The notes under the pieces were generated by a model that had not been told where the DNA came from, made no database searches, and saw nothing but the letters and a program-made list of their open reading frames with translations. Shown here one piece after another: positions 6,282 through 14,199 of a DNA stretch of 22,798 nt. A program made the translations under genes and the position numbers. Within the stretch, counting starts at the first letter, position 1, and every line of letters starts with the position of its first letter. The DNA is from JANQRV01 sp964533785 (GTDB taxonomy: Bacteria > Bacteroidota > Bacteroidia > Chitinophagales > Saprospiraceae), in assembly GCA_964533785.1 (NCBI GenBank), contig CAZHNG010000075.1, positions 1 to 22,798 of the forward strand, given 5' to 3'.

Positions 6282-9245
6282 AATGTGTCAGCAAAATTAT
6301 TGTTTTTACCGGTATTAGTTTTTCTTTTACTTGGGGCTAAAATGAAGCCCAAAGTCGATATCTCTCCACCACCAACTTCCACTCCCGAAGAACATTGGGT
6401 AGATTCTGTATTCAACAACATGACTGACCAGGAGAGGCTGGGGCAATTATTTATGATCAGAGCACATTCTGACCTTGGTGAAGATCATATAAAGGAAGTA
6501 GAACGTCAGATCGAGAAGTACCGAGTCGGCGGCTTGTGTTTCTTTCAGGGAACACCTGAAAAACAGGTAGAACTTATTAACAACTATCAATTGCAAAGTC
6601 CTATTCCCCTTATGATAGGAATGGATGCGGAGTGGGGATTGGGGATGCGAATGCCGGGAACTACGATAAGTTATCCTCGCCAACTTACTCTTGGAGCAAT
6701 TTCCGATAACCGGTTGATCTACAAGATGGGAGCTGAAATCGCAAGGCAGTTGAAGCTTGTTGGCACGCATGTTAATTTCGCACCGGTGGTCGATGTCAAT
6801 AATAATCCTAAAAATCCAGTAATCAATACACGTTCTTTTGGGGAAAACCGCTACAACGTTGCTACCAAGAGTTATATGTATATGAAAGGGATGCAAGACA
6901 ATGGCATTTTAGCTTGTGCCAAACATTTTCCGGGACATGGCGATACCGATGTTGACTCTCACAAGGACTTGCCCCTGATCCCCCACTCCCGGCAACGATT
7001 GGACAGCATTGAATTGTATCCTTTCAAAGCTTTGATCCAGCACGGCGTAGGAAGTATTATGGTCGCACACCTCGATGTGCCTGCGCTGGTCAAAGAGGAG
7101 AACAGGCCAACGACCCTTTCTAATAGTACGGTGACTCAGGTGCTGCAAAGAGAAATGGGATTTGAAGGGCTCATTTTTACGGATGCTTTGGAAATGGAGG
7201 GGGTAGTGAAGTATTATGAACCAGGCGAAGTAGAAGCAGAAGCACTTTTAGCCGGTAATGACGTTTTGCTTTTGCCCGTAGATATCGATGCTTCTTTTAG
7301 GACTATCAATGAATATATTGATGAAGGAAGGTTAACCTGGGAAGATATCTATGAGAAAACTAGAAAGATACTAAAAGTAAAATACCGGCTTGGCTTGACC
7401 TCTTTCAAACCGCTATCTACCGAAAACCTGGAAGAAAAGCTCAATGCTCCCGCAGCTCGTGCCACCAAAAGAATGTTAGTGGAGAAAAGTATTACTTTGG
7501 TCAGGAACAATGATCAACTGGTGCCCTTTCTGGGAGAGGATTCTCTAAACATTGCTTCTATTGCCATTGGTGTGAATACCAGGAATGTATTCCAAAAAAG
7601 GATCGATGATTATTTTATATCCGAACATTACCAGGTCAGTAAAAATATCACGCCTGCTCTGGAAAAACAGCTCATTGAACAAACAAAAGACAATAACCTG
7701 GTGATCGTAAGTTTGCATAATTTGAGCAGTTTTGCGAGTAGAAATTATGGTTTGAATCAATCGGTGATCGACTTTGTTCATCGACTGGACGAAACAAAGC
7801 AGGTACTTCTGGTCATTTTTGGTACCCCCTACAGTCTTGTTCATTTTGATGGTATAGGCAATGTCCTGGTTGCTTACGAAGAAAATCCAGATAGTGAAGA
7901 TCTGGCTGCGCAAGCCTTGTTTGGTGCTTTTGCTATTCAGGGACGGTTGCCGGTCACTGCTTCTTTGATCAGCCGGTTCAATACCGGAGTGACGACGAAA
8001 AAGTCTTACCGGTTTGGATACGCAGACCCCTGGGAGGTTGGTCTCAATCCCGATTCGCTGATTCGCATTGATGAATTAGCCAATGAAGCCATCAAAAAAA
8101 GAGCAACCCCCGGCTGTGTCGTTTTGGTCGCCAAATCGGGTAAAATCGTATACCAAAAAGCATTCGGGCATCACACTTACCAAAAGAAGATTGCACTGGA
8201 GAAGGAACATATTTTCGATTTGGCTTCTATCACTAAAATTGCCGCTTCTACCGTCGCCTTAATGAAATTGGTATCGGAAGGCCGTGTGGATCTGGATGCG
8301 CCCATTAGCAAGTATCTTCCCGAGTTAAAGAACACCAATAAGGAGGAGCTTCGGTTAAGAGAAGTACTGGCTCATATCGCCGGTTTGAAATCCTGGATAC
8401 CTTTTTACAAGCAAACGGTTATCGGCAGGAGGCGCAGAAAAAGGCCTTCACCGAAATTTTTCAAAACCGGACCCACTGATCAGTTTTCAATTCCAGTCAC
8501 GGAACGGTTATTCATGCAAAATGAATTTGTAGATACCATCTGGCAACAAATTATCGATTCTGAGCTGCCCAATGTAGGACGCTACCGGTATAGTGATCTG
8601 GGATTTTACATTATTGCCCGTTTGGTAGAAAATGTCACCCAACAGCCGCTTGACGTTTATACGAACAACCAGATCTATCAGCCTTTACATCTGGAGCGTA
8701 CAACTTTCAAACCATGGGAAAAGTTTAGCCCGGAGATTATCGTACCTACCGAAATTGACCGGTATTTCAGAGCCCAAAAAGTGCATGGGTACGTACATGA
8801 TATGGGAGCTGCTATGTTGGGAGGAGTAAGCGGACATGCGGGCTTGTTCTCGAACGCCAAAGAAATCGCAGTCATTTTACAGATGATTCTACAGGGAGGA
8901 CAATACGGAGGCGTACATTTTTTCTCACCGGAAGTGATCCAGGAGTTCACCTCTCGTCACCCGAGAAGCACCCGACGCGGCCTCGGGTTTGATATGTTGG
9001 AAACCAACCCTAGCTTGTCTCCCAATATGGCGCCGGAAGCCTCCTTGAATACTTTCGGCCACCTTGGGTTTACGGGAACCTGTGCATGGGCGGATCCTGA
9101 CCATGACCTGGTCTATGTCTTTTTGTCCAACAGAACCTATCCTTCAATGTATAATTACCGGATTTCAAAACTGGATACCCGGCTTAAAATTCATAGTACT
9201 ATTTACAGTGCTTTAGTGGATAGTGAACCAGATGATCCTTTATAA
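6279..9245 (+). CDS. Secreted GH3 beta-N-acetylglucosaminidase (NagZ-like) fused to a beta-lactamase-fold serine hydrolase
   Basis: A 988-aa two-domain enzyme. Residues 6-20 are a hydrophobic export signal. Residues about 38-370 are a family 3 glycosidase with the NagZ-type catalytic loop KHFPGHGDT (K215, H216, H220, D222) and the nucleophile D302 in FTDALEMEG. A GH3 C-terminal alpha/beta domain follows to about 580. Residues about 595-980 are a class C beta-lactamase/PBP-fold hydrolase with S650-x-x-K653 (SITK), Y771-S-D, and HLGFTG (928-933) at the KTG position. All catalytic motifs are intact. The expected role is turnover of GlcNAc-containing peptidoglycan or chitin fragments plus a peptidase or esterase activity on the same material; the second substrate is unknown. 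No upstream ATG exists (a stop lies at 6255); TTG at 6279, GTG at 6285 and TTG at 6300 are all possible starts, and the ATG at 6342 would remove the signal. Confidence 0.92.
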   Translation: MNVSAKLLFLPVLVFLLLGAKMKPKVDISPPPTSTPEEHWVDSVFNNMTDQERLGQLFMIRAHSDLGEDHIKEVERQIEKYRVGGLCFFQGTPEKQVELINNYQLQSPIPLMIGMDAEWGLGMRMPGTTISYPRQLTLGAISDNRLIYKMGAEIARQLKLVGTHVNFAPVVDVNNNPKNPVINTRSFGENRYNVATKSYMYMKGMQDNGILACAKHFPGHGDTDVDSHKDLPLIPHSRQRLDSIELYPFKALIQHGVGSIMVAHLDVPALVKEENRPTTLSNSTVTQVLQREMGFEGLIFTDALEMEGVVKYYEPGEVEAEALLAGNDVLLLPVDIDASFRTINEYIDEGRLTWEDIYEKTRKILKVKYRLGLTSFKPLSTENLEEKLNAPAARATKRMLVEKSITLVRNNDQLVPFLGEDSLNIASIAIGVNTRNVFQKRIDDYFISEHYQVSKNITPALEKQLIEQTKDNNLVIVSLHNLSSFASRNYGLNQSVIDFVHRLDETKQVLLVIFGTPYSLVHFDGIGNVLVAYEENPDSEDLAAQALFGAFAIQGRLPVTASLISRFNTGVTTKKSYRFGYADPWEVGLNPDSLIRIDELANEAIKKRATPGCVVLVAKSGKIVYQKAFGHHTYQKKIALEKEHIFDLASITKIAASTVALMKLVSEGRVDLDAPISKYLPELKNTNKEELRLREVLAHIAGLKSWIPFYKQTVIGRRRRKRPSPKFFKTGPTDQFSIPVTERLFMQNEFVDTIWQQIIDSELPNVGRYRYSDLGFYIIARLVENVTQQPLDVYTNNQIYQPLHLERTTFKPWEKFSPEIIVPTEIDRYFRAQKVHGYVHDMGAAMLGGVSGHAGLFSNAKEIAVILQMILQGGQYGGVHFFSPEVIQEFTSRHPRSTRRGLGFDMLETNPSLSPNMAPEASLNTFGHLGFTGTCAWADPDHDLVYVFLSNRTYPSMYNYRISKLDTRLKIHSTIYSALVDSEPDDPL

Positions 9246-9330
9246 AGTTTTTTTGTTGTCAAAGATCATTAACGGCACTGATGTTGTTAAATTTAGACTC
9301 CTTTTTGTGTAAAACTAAAAGTCATCCTCA

Positions 9331-10551
9331 TTGAATCTGCCATTAAAAATTGCCAGAAGATATTTGTTTGCCAAAAAATCCACTAATGCTATTAATATCA
9401 TTAGCGGTATTGCAGTTTTTGGAATTTCGGTCGGTACGGCAGCTTTATTGATCATTCTTTCCGTTTTTAATGGTTTCGAAGACCTTATTTTAGGAATGTA
9501 CAGTGATTTTAATCCTGACATCAAAGTTATTCCCGTCAAAGGCAAAAAATTTGAAGTAGACTCCACTACGCTGGTACAATTGTGGAACCTCGACGGGGTA
9601 CAGTATGTTTCGCAAACACTTGAAGAAGTCGCCTTCTTTGAACATAAGGAGAACCAGCATTTTGGTACGTTAAAAGGGGTAGATGAATTCTTCCCTTTGG
9701 TGACTGGGATGGATTCGATGATCAGGATGGGCAGTTTTAAATTGCAATATCGCAACAGGGAGTATGGTATTTACGGAATCGGTCTGCAAAACAGATTGAG
9801 GGTTACGCCGGTAGACTCTTTGTTTTCCCCCATAAAAGTGTACATGCCTAAACGAAGAAAAACAACCCCTTTTGAAAAACCATTTTACGTTGAACCTTTG
9901 TATTACGGCGGTACATTTAGTGTTCAGCCGGATTATGACAATGAATATTTGATAACTTCTCTCGATTTTGCCCAGGGCATTCTAAAAGCGCCTAAACAGG
10001 TGACTGCCTACGAAATAAAGTTGTATCCGGGGTTTAATATTCCATCGACCTATAAAGCTATTCGGGAAATCATGGGAAAGGAATTCGTTTTGAAGAACCG
10101 GGATCAACAAGAAGAAGCCTTTTTTAAATTAATGAAGATGGAAAAATGGCTGGGCTATGCCGTAGTAGGACTGATGACCCTGTTAGTTGCGTTCAATATG
10201 GTGGGCGCTCTTTGGATGATCGTATTAGACAAAAAGCGTGATATCGCTATTCTCAAATCGATGGGGGCAAAGGATAATACTATTAGGGATATTTTTCTTG
10301 CCGAAGGATTATTGCTCACCGGATTGGGCTTGTTATCGGGCATCTTATTGGCGATGGTGCTTTATGTTATTCAAAAAACCGTGGGCATTGTTTCGTTACC
10401 GGGCAATTCGATCGTCGATGCCTATCCGATGAGTGTTCGAGTGGTAGATTTTTTCACGGTTATGGTTACCGTATTAAGTATCGGCTTGCTGGCATCAGTG
10501 CTTCCTTCTCTTAAAGCCAGGAAAATACCAGCATTGATCCGTGAAGAATAA
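9331..10551 (+). CDS. LolC/LolE-type ABC transporter permease (FtsX/MacB fold)
   Basis: A 406-aa inner-membrane permease with the typical four-helix plan: TM1 at about 17-45 (NIISGIAVFGISVGTAAL), a large periplasmic domain to about 270, then three helices at about 273-298, 327-350 and 373-395. The N-terminal LPLKIARRYLFAKKS and the helix-coupling KKRDIAILKSMGA are hallmarks of LolC/LolE-like proteins, which extract outer-membrane lipoproteins from the inner membrane with an ATPase partner (LolD). No ATPase gene is present in the window, so it must be elsewhere, as is common in this phylum. The start is a TTG: the next in-frame Met comes after TM1 and would destroy the fold. It lies 85 nt after the GH3 fusion gene and may be co-transcribed. 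Confidence 0.9.
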   Translation: MNLPLKIARRYLFAKKSTNAINIISGIAVFGISVGTAALLIILSVFNGFEDLILGMYSDFNPDIKVIPVKGKKFEVDSTTLVQLWNLDGVQYVSQTLEEVAFFEHKENQHFGTLKGVDEFFPLVTGMDSMIRMGSFKLQYRNREYGIYGIGLQNRLRVTPVDSLFSPIKVYMPKRRKTTPFEKPFYVEPLYYGGTFSVQPDYDNEYLITSLDFAQGILKAPKQVTAYEIKLYPGFNIPSTYKAIREIMGKEFVLKNRDQQEEAFFKLMKMEKWLGYAVVGLMTLLVAFNMVGALWMIVLDKKRDIAILKSMGAKDNTIRDIFLAEGLLLTGLGLLSGILLAMVLYVIQKTVGIVSLPGNSIVDAYPMSVRVVDFFTVMVTVLSIGLLASVLPSLKARKIPALIREE

Positions 10552-10615
10552 ACTGCTTTAACTTAAAAAATTTAATTCAAAATGAGGAACTTATCAACGT
10601 TGACTGCGTAATTTT

Positions 10616-10623
10616 TATCTTTG
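10616..10623 (+). promoter_or_regulatory. Candidate Bacteroidota -7 box TATCTTTG
   Basis: This exact TAnnTTTG match followed by GC lies 115 nt before the ATG at 10739. The nearest TTG (10600-10602) is only 13 nt upstream, shorter than the usual 17-23, so the -33 element is uncertain. It would drive the hypothetical protein, the cyclophilins and ppgK, leaving a leader of about 110 nt. Confidence 0.5.
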
Positions 10624-10738
10624 CGGCTGCTCAGTTTTTTATAAAGATCCTACACCGTCTAAGCAATAGTTGCAGATCATTTGTTTAATACAAGCTAAAT
10701 GGGAGGAACCGGTCAAAACAATTTAATCAAACTGGAAA

Positions 10739-11107
10739 ATGGAGGATTGGGAATTTGATTTTAAATGGTTGCGGGTAAAACACTTGGTGAAAACTGCTTT
10801 TAATAGAACTGAACTCCCTGACTTGAACGGAGTACTTTTTGCTATCGGATTGCAAGAACTGGGCCGATGGAAAAAAGAATTCACCAAAGAAGAAAAACAG
10901 GATCTGATACACATCGCAGTTTGTCAATTGCTAAGCCAGGACGGTTATTATGAATTTGCAGGTCGTGATGCCGATGGATGGCCGCACTGGGAAGCTACCA
11001 AGAAATTGGATATTAGTGGTGTGAAAACCCAGGAAAAATACCTGAAAGAAAAGGCTATCCAGTATTTTGAGCCGTTTATCAGTAATTACTTGGAAGAGGA
11101 AGAATAA
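10739..11107 (+). CDS. Small conserved cytoplasmic protein of unknown function
   Basis: A 122-aa protein with no signal peptide or membrane segment. It is acidic at both ends (MEDWEFDF...; LEEEE) and rich in Trp, Lys and Glu. A helical middle (LPDLNGVLFAIGLQELGRW at about 26-44, then TKEEKQDLIHIAVCQLL) is followed by GYYEF, a DADGWPHW segment and a C-terminal amphipathic helix. I do not recognise a named domain; it resembles short uncharacterised proteins found across Bacteroidota. A stop at 10724 makes the ATG at 10739 the first possible start. It is followed after 21 nt by a cyclophilin lipoprotein and probably heads that operon. Base and codon use look like the neighbours. Confidence 0.8.
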   Translation: MEDWEFDFKWLRVKHLVKTAFNRTELPDLNGVLFAIGLQELGRWKKEFTKEEKQDLIHIAVCQLLSQDGYYEFAGRDADGWPHWEATKKLDISGVKTQEKYLKEKAIQYFEPFISNYLEEEE

Positions 11108-11128
11108 TAATAAACATAACTTTTTGTC

Positions 11129-11773
11129 ATGAAACACATTTTACTTTTTGGAGTATTGATACTACTACTTTTTTCGGGGTGCAACAATGACCCTCACACT
11201 TATGCGACCATTGAAACAGAAATGGGAACAATAAAAGTAAAACTGTACAACACAACCCCACAACACCGTGATAATTTTATCAAATTAGCTAATGAAGGTT
11301 TTTATGACGACCTGCTGTTTCACCGGGTGATCGATGGATTTATGATCCAGGGTGGAGATCCGGATTCAAAAAATGCCTTACCGGATAAAGTGCTTGGTTT
11401 TGGAGGCCCGGGTTATGAAATCCCGGCGGAGATCGATGGCGTTCACTACCATTTCAAAGGAGCTTTAGCCGCAGCCAGAAATAATAATCCTGAAAAAAGA
11501 TCATCGGGTTCTCAATTTTACATCGTGCATGGGAAACCTGTGGATGATAATTTTCTGGATCGTATTGAACAACAAAAAGGTATTCAATATACGGAAGAAC
11601 AAAGAGCGATGTATAAGGAATTGGGTGGAACCCCTATCCTGGATAATGACTATACCGTATTTGGTGAAGTAGTAGAGGGCTTGGATGTCGTTGATCAAAT
11701 TGCGGCAGTCGAAGTAGGTAGAAGCAATCGTCCGACAAAGGATTTAAAAATGAAAGTGAGTGTTGGGGATTGA
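11129..11773 (+). CDS. Cyclophilin-type peptidyl-prolyl isomerase, lipoprotein
   Basis: A 214-aa protein with a lipoprotein signal peptide and lipobox LFSGC (C18), so it should be membrane-anchored. The cyclophilin domain spans about 26-212: IETEMGTIKVKL, then FHRVIDGFMIQGGDP, which holds the catalytic Arg, Phe and Gln, then AAARN...SGSQFYIV. A roughly 30-residue insert between SQFYIV and YTVFGEV is rich in charged residues. The position of human CypA Trp121 (WLDGKHVVFG) is Ile170 here (TPILDNDYTVFG), whereas the paralogue downstream keeps Trp. Its role is folding of exported or outer-membrane proteins, catalysing proline cis-trans isomerisation. It forms a tandem pair with the next gene, 63-69 nt away. 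Confidence 0.93.
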   Translation: MKHILLFGVLILLLFSGCNNDPHTYATIETEMGTIKVKLYNTTPQHRDNFIKLANEGFYDDLLFHRVIDGFMIQGGDPDSKNALPDKVLGFGGPGYEIPAEIDGVHYHFKGALAAARNNNPEKRSSGSQFYIVHGKPVDDNFLDRIEQQKGIQYTEEQRAMYKELGGTPILDNDYTVFGEVVEGLDVVDQIAAVEVGRSNRPTKDLKMKVSVGD

Positions 11774-11842
11774 TGCTCAAAAGGGAAATCGCTTTTTTTT
11801 CTTAGCTTCAATACTTATTGTTCATGTTGAACTAATGTGAAT

Positions 11843-12739
11843 ATGGAAATAAATCGAATTATTAGCGGGCAAAATTTATATTGGCTCATCATATTTGCGG
11901 TAATGGCAGTATCTTGTTCGCGACCATTAGCTAAATTCACCTATAGCGGGGAGACGGAAGCGCCGGCAGTAGTGGAATTTGAGAACCAGTCGGAAAATTC
12001 GGAATTTTATCTTTGGGATTTTGGCGACGGCACTACATCGGAAGAAATAAGTCCCGTTCACCGGTACGTGATGTCTGGTAATTATACGGTAAAATTGAAA
12101 GCCGGCAAAAAAAATAAATCAAGGATGAAAGAACAGAATATTAAAATTTCCCCTCCAGATCAGTGTTTGGTACAATTAGAAACGGATCACGGCAATATGC
12201 TGCTTCAGTTATTTGATGATACGCCACTACATCAGAATAATTTCATCAAATTGGCAGAGGAAGGGTTTTACGATGGGTTATTATTTCACCGGGTCATTGA
12301 TGGATTTATGATCCAGGGTGGGGATCCGGAATCCAAAGATGCGGCATCCAATCAACGGCTTGGTTCGGGAGGCCCCGGCTACCAGGTTCCTGCTGAATTC
12401 AATAACGATCTTATTCATACGAAAGGAGCACTGGCAGCAGCACGGAATAACAATCCGGCAAAAAAATCTTCTGGGTCACAGTTCTACATCGTCCAAGGCA
12501 GCCCGGTAAATGAAGAGCAATTAAACCAGGTAGAAGCCCGAAGAGGCGTTCGTTATACCAAAGAACAACGTGATCAGTATTTATCTTTGGGTGGAACTCC
12601 CTGGTTAGATGGTGAATATACCGTTTTCGGTAAAGTAATAGAGGGAATGGAAGTCATTGACAGTATTGCTAACTTGGCGACCAATAGCCAGGATAGGCCG
12701 AAAGAAGACGTGAAAATGAAAGTTTCTGTTATAAAATAG
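11843..12739 (+). CDS. PKD-domain cyclophilin-type peptidyl-prolyl isomerase, lipoprotein
   Basis: The ATG at 11843 is chosen; an in-frame GTG at 11837 adds two residues. The signal peptide ends in a lipobox, AVSC (Cys 25 from the ATG). Residues about 30-100 are a PKD-type Ig-like domain with the diagnostic WDFGDG and a closing GNYTVKLKA strand. The cyclophilin domain follows from about 109 to the end, with FHRVIDGFMIQGGDP and SGSQFYIV. It retains the CypA-Trp121 equivalent (TPWLDGEYTVFG), unlike the upstream copy. The two cyclophilin domains share long identical stretches, including FHRVIDGFMIQGGDP and ALAAARNNNP, so the pair arose by duplication, with PKD gained by this copy or lost from the other. 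PKD domains usually bind proteins or polysaccharides outside the cytoplasm, so this copy may be tethered to a surface partner. Confidence 0.92.
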   Translation: MEINRIISGQNLYWLIIFAVMAVSCSRPLAKFTYSGETEAPAVVEFENQSENSEFYLWDFGDGTTSEEISPVHRYVMSGNYTVKLKAGKKNKSRMKEQNIKISPPDQCLVQLETDHGNMLLQLFDDTPLHQNNFIKLAEEGFYDGLLFHRVIDGFMIQGGDPESKDAASNQRLGSGGPGYQVPAEFNNDLIHTKGALAAARNNNPAKKSSGSQFYIVQGSPVNEEQLNQVEARRGVRYTKEQRDQYLSLGGTPWLDGEYTVFGKVIEGMEVIDSIANLATNSQDRPKEDVKMKVSVIK

Positions 12740-12791
12740 GCAGATCTAATGGCCAACGAAAATCGTGCTTTCACTAATATATAGCTAAAAA

Positions 12792-13559
12792 ATGGATAAT
12801 CACATTCAAGTCATGGGAATTGATGTCGGAGCTTCAGGCATAAAAGGCGGCATCGTTGATACAAAAACCGGCGAAATGCTGACCGAAAGGCTTAAACTGG
12901 AAACCCCACATCCCGCTACGCCGGATGCAATTGCTGAAACCTTCCATGAACTGATTAAACTACACAAATGGAACGGTCTTATTGGTTGTGGATTCCCCGC
13001 CATTATGAAGAACGGTGTGGCTATGTCCGCTGCCAATATCGATTCCTCTTGTATCGGTACCAATTTTGAAGAGGTTCTTTCGGAAAAAACAGGGATGCCG
13101 GTACTTACGCTGAATGATGCCGATGCTGCCGGTATTGCTGAAATGCGTTTCGGTGCAGGAAAAGGAGAAAATGGACTGGTAATGATCATCACTATTGGGT
13201 CAGGATTAGGTTCTTCGCTATTCATGGATGGAAAGTTGATTCCTAATACTGAACTGGGGCACCTTTATCTTAACGATATGGTTGCTGAACATTATGCCTC
13301 CAGTTCCGCTAAAAAGCGTGAAAATCTCGATTATGATGTCTGGGGAGCCCGTTTTAATGAATACCTGGTGCATGTCAACCGTTTGTTTTCACCCGATCTT
13401 TTCATCCTGGGCGGAGGGATAAGTCGTAAATTCGACCGTTTCGAAGCAATGTTGGACAAAAGCCTCAATGTTGTTCCTGCCGAGTTAAGGAACCGTGCCG
13501 GTACCGTTGGCGCCGCTATTTACGCCAAAGAGCTTCATGCAGAATTTTACGGCGAGTAA
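12792..13559 (+). CDS. ppgK: Polyphosphate glucokinase (ROK family)
   Basis: A 255-aa cytoplasmic sugar kinase. The N-terminal phosphate-binding loop GIDVGASGIKGG (9-20), the LNDADAAG segment (107-114) with catalytic Asp109, ITIGSGLGSSLF (133-144) and PNTELGH (151-157) are the pattern of polyphosphate/ATP glucokinases. These use inorganic polyphosphate, and often ATP, to make glucose 6-phosphate. The C-terminal IL(G)3IS...GTVGAAI is the usual ROK closing motif. The canonical ROK Cys-rich zinc motif is absent, as expected for this subfamily. Length matches the family (about 240-270). It starts at an ATG 52 nt after the PKD cyclophilin gene; there is no obvious functional link to the isomerases. 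Confidence 0.9.
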   Translation: MDNHIQVMGIDVGASGIKGGIVDTKTGEMLTERLKLETPHPATPDAIAETFHELIKLHKWNGLIGCGFPAIMKNGVAMSAANIDSSCIGTNFEEVLSEKTGMPVLTLNDADAAGIAEMRFGAGKGENGLVMIITIGSGLGSSLFMDGKLIPNTELGHLYLNDMVAEHYASSSAKKRENLDYDVWGARFNEYLVHVNRLFSPDLFILGGGISRKFDRFEAMLDKSLNVVPAELRNRAGTVGAAIYAKELHAEFYGE

Positions 13560-13676
13560 TGAAAGAGGTAAAGGCGAAAATCAGGATAACAAATGGCCAA
13601 TCGTTATTTTTTTGTTAATTGTGTTAATCTTTTGCTATCCTTTGCAGCGTATCCAACGTAGATACTTCTTTCACCT

Positions 13677-13684
13677 TATCTTTG
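13677..13684 (+). promoter_or_regulatory. Candidate Bacteroidota -7 box TATCTTTG
   Basis: An exact TAnnTTTG match 20 nt before the ATG at 13705, giving a very short leader for the DsbD-alpha/dsbD pair. No TTG is found at the usual -33 distance. A second, imperfect box (TATCCTTTG, one base too long) lies at 13636-13644. Confidence 0.5.
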
Positions 13685-13704
13685 AACTTTAAAAAGTTAG
13701 GCAA

Positions 13705-14154
13705 ATGAAGAATCTCATTCCAGCATTTTTACTACTCTTCTCTTCCGCTATATTAATGGGGCAAAATAATCCCGTTTCCTGGAATTATGCTGTAGAAAAA
13801 GTTGATGACCAGGCTTACCATCTGGTTTTTACGGCTAAACTAAATCCTGGGTGGTATATTTACTCTCAGTACCTGGAATCAGATGACGGTCCTATCCCGA
13901 CTTCCATAAACTTTAACGATGGTATTGGATATGAATTAGTTGATAAAACCAAAGAGCTTGGTGATAAGAAAGAAGGATATGATGACCTATTTGGGATGAA
14001 TATCGTCAAATATGCTAAAGAAGTGAAGTTTGTTCAAAAAATTACAGTACAAGACTCGCCTCAAACAGTAAAAGGTTATATTGAGTTTATGACCTGTGAT
14101 GATCATCAATGCTTACCTCCCCGGCAACAAGAATTCAGTCTTGCTGTAAATTAA
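13705..14154 (+). CDS. Stand-alone secreted DsbD alpha-domain protein
   Basis: A 149-aa protein with a signal peptide (about 1-20, ending LMGQ). The rest is one immunoglobulin-like DsbD N-terminal domain: SWNYAVEK, WYIYSQYLESDDGPIPTS and the redox pair C131-x4-C136 in MTCDDHQCLPP. It is clearly paralogous to residues 20-155 of the dsbD product encoded 45 nt downstream, sharing IYSQYLE.DDGPIPTS and the same Cys spacing, but lacks the membrane and thioredoxin domains. In DsbD this domain accepts electrons from the membrane core and passes them to periplasmic oxidoreductases. A free copy could act as a soluble periplasmic electron carrier fed by the adjacent DsbD; that role is inferred. Confidence 0.88.
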   Translation: MKNLIPAFLLLFSSAILMGQNNPVSWNYAVEKVDDQAYHLVFTAKLNPGWYIYSQYLESDDGPIPTSINFNDGIGYELVDKTKELGDKKEGYDDLFGMNIVKYAKEVKFVQKITVQDSPQTVKGYIEFMTCDDHQCLPPRQQEFSLAVN

Positions 14155-14199
14155 TCAAATTATTATCCTTATTTCTGTCTACTTCAACGCTAAAATAAA

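Noticed and set aside
6447..6896. 149-codon open frame on the minus strand
   Set aside because: It lies wholly antisense to the GH3 domain, whose catalytic motifs are unambiguous; its product has no recognisable domain or signal.
9238..9254. CTTTATAAAG followed by a T-run after the GH3 gene as a terminator
   Set aside because: The palindrome has no loop and only A/T-rich pairs, so it cannot form a stable terminator stem.
9315..9755. 146-codon minus-strand frame
   Set aside because: It is antisense to the first TM helix and periplasmic part of the permease; composition is that of a shadow frame.
10699..10758. 19-codon reading frame starting ATGGGAGGA just before the 122-aa gene, possible leader peptide
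   Set aside because: It has no ribosome site, ends out of frame inside the real gene, and shows no regulatory residue run.
12806..13225. 139-codon minus-strand frame rich in Ser and Pro
   Set aside because: It mirrors the ppgK frame codon for codon; the plus-strand motifs explain the conservation.
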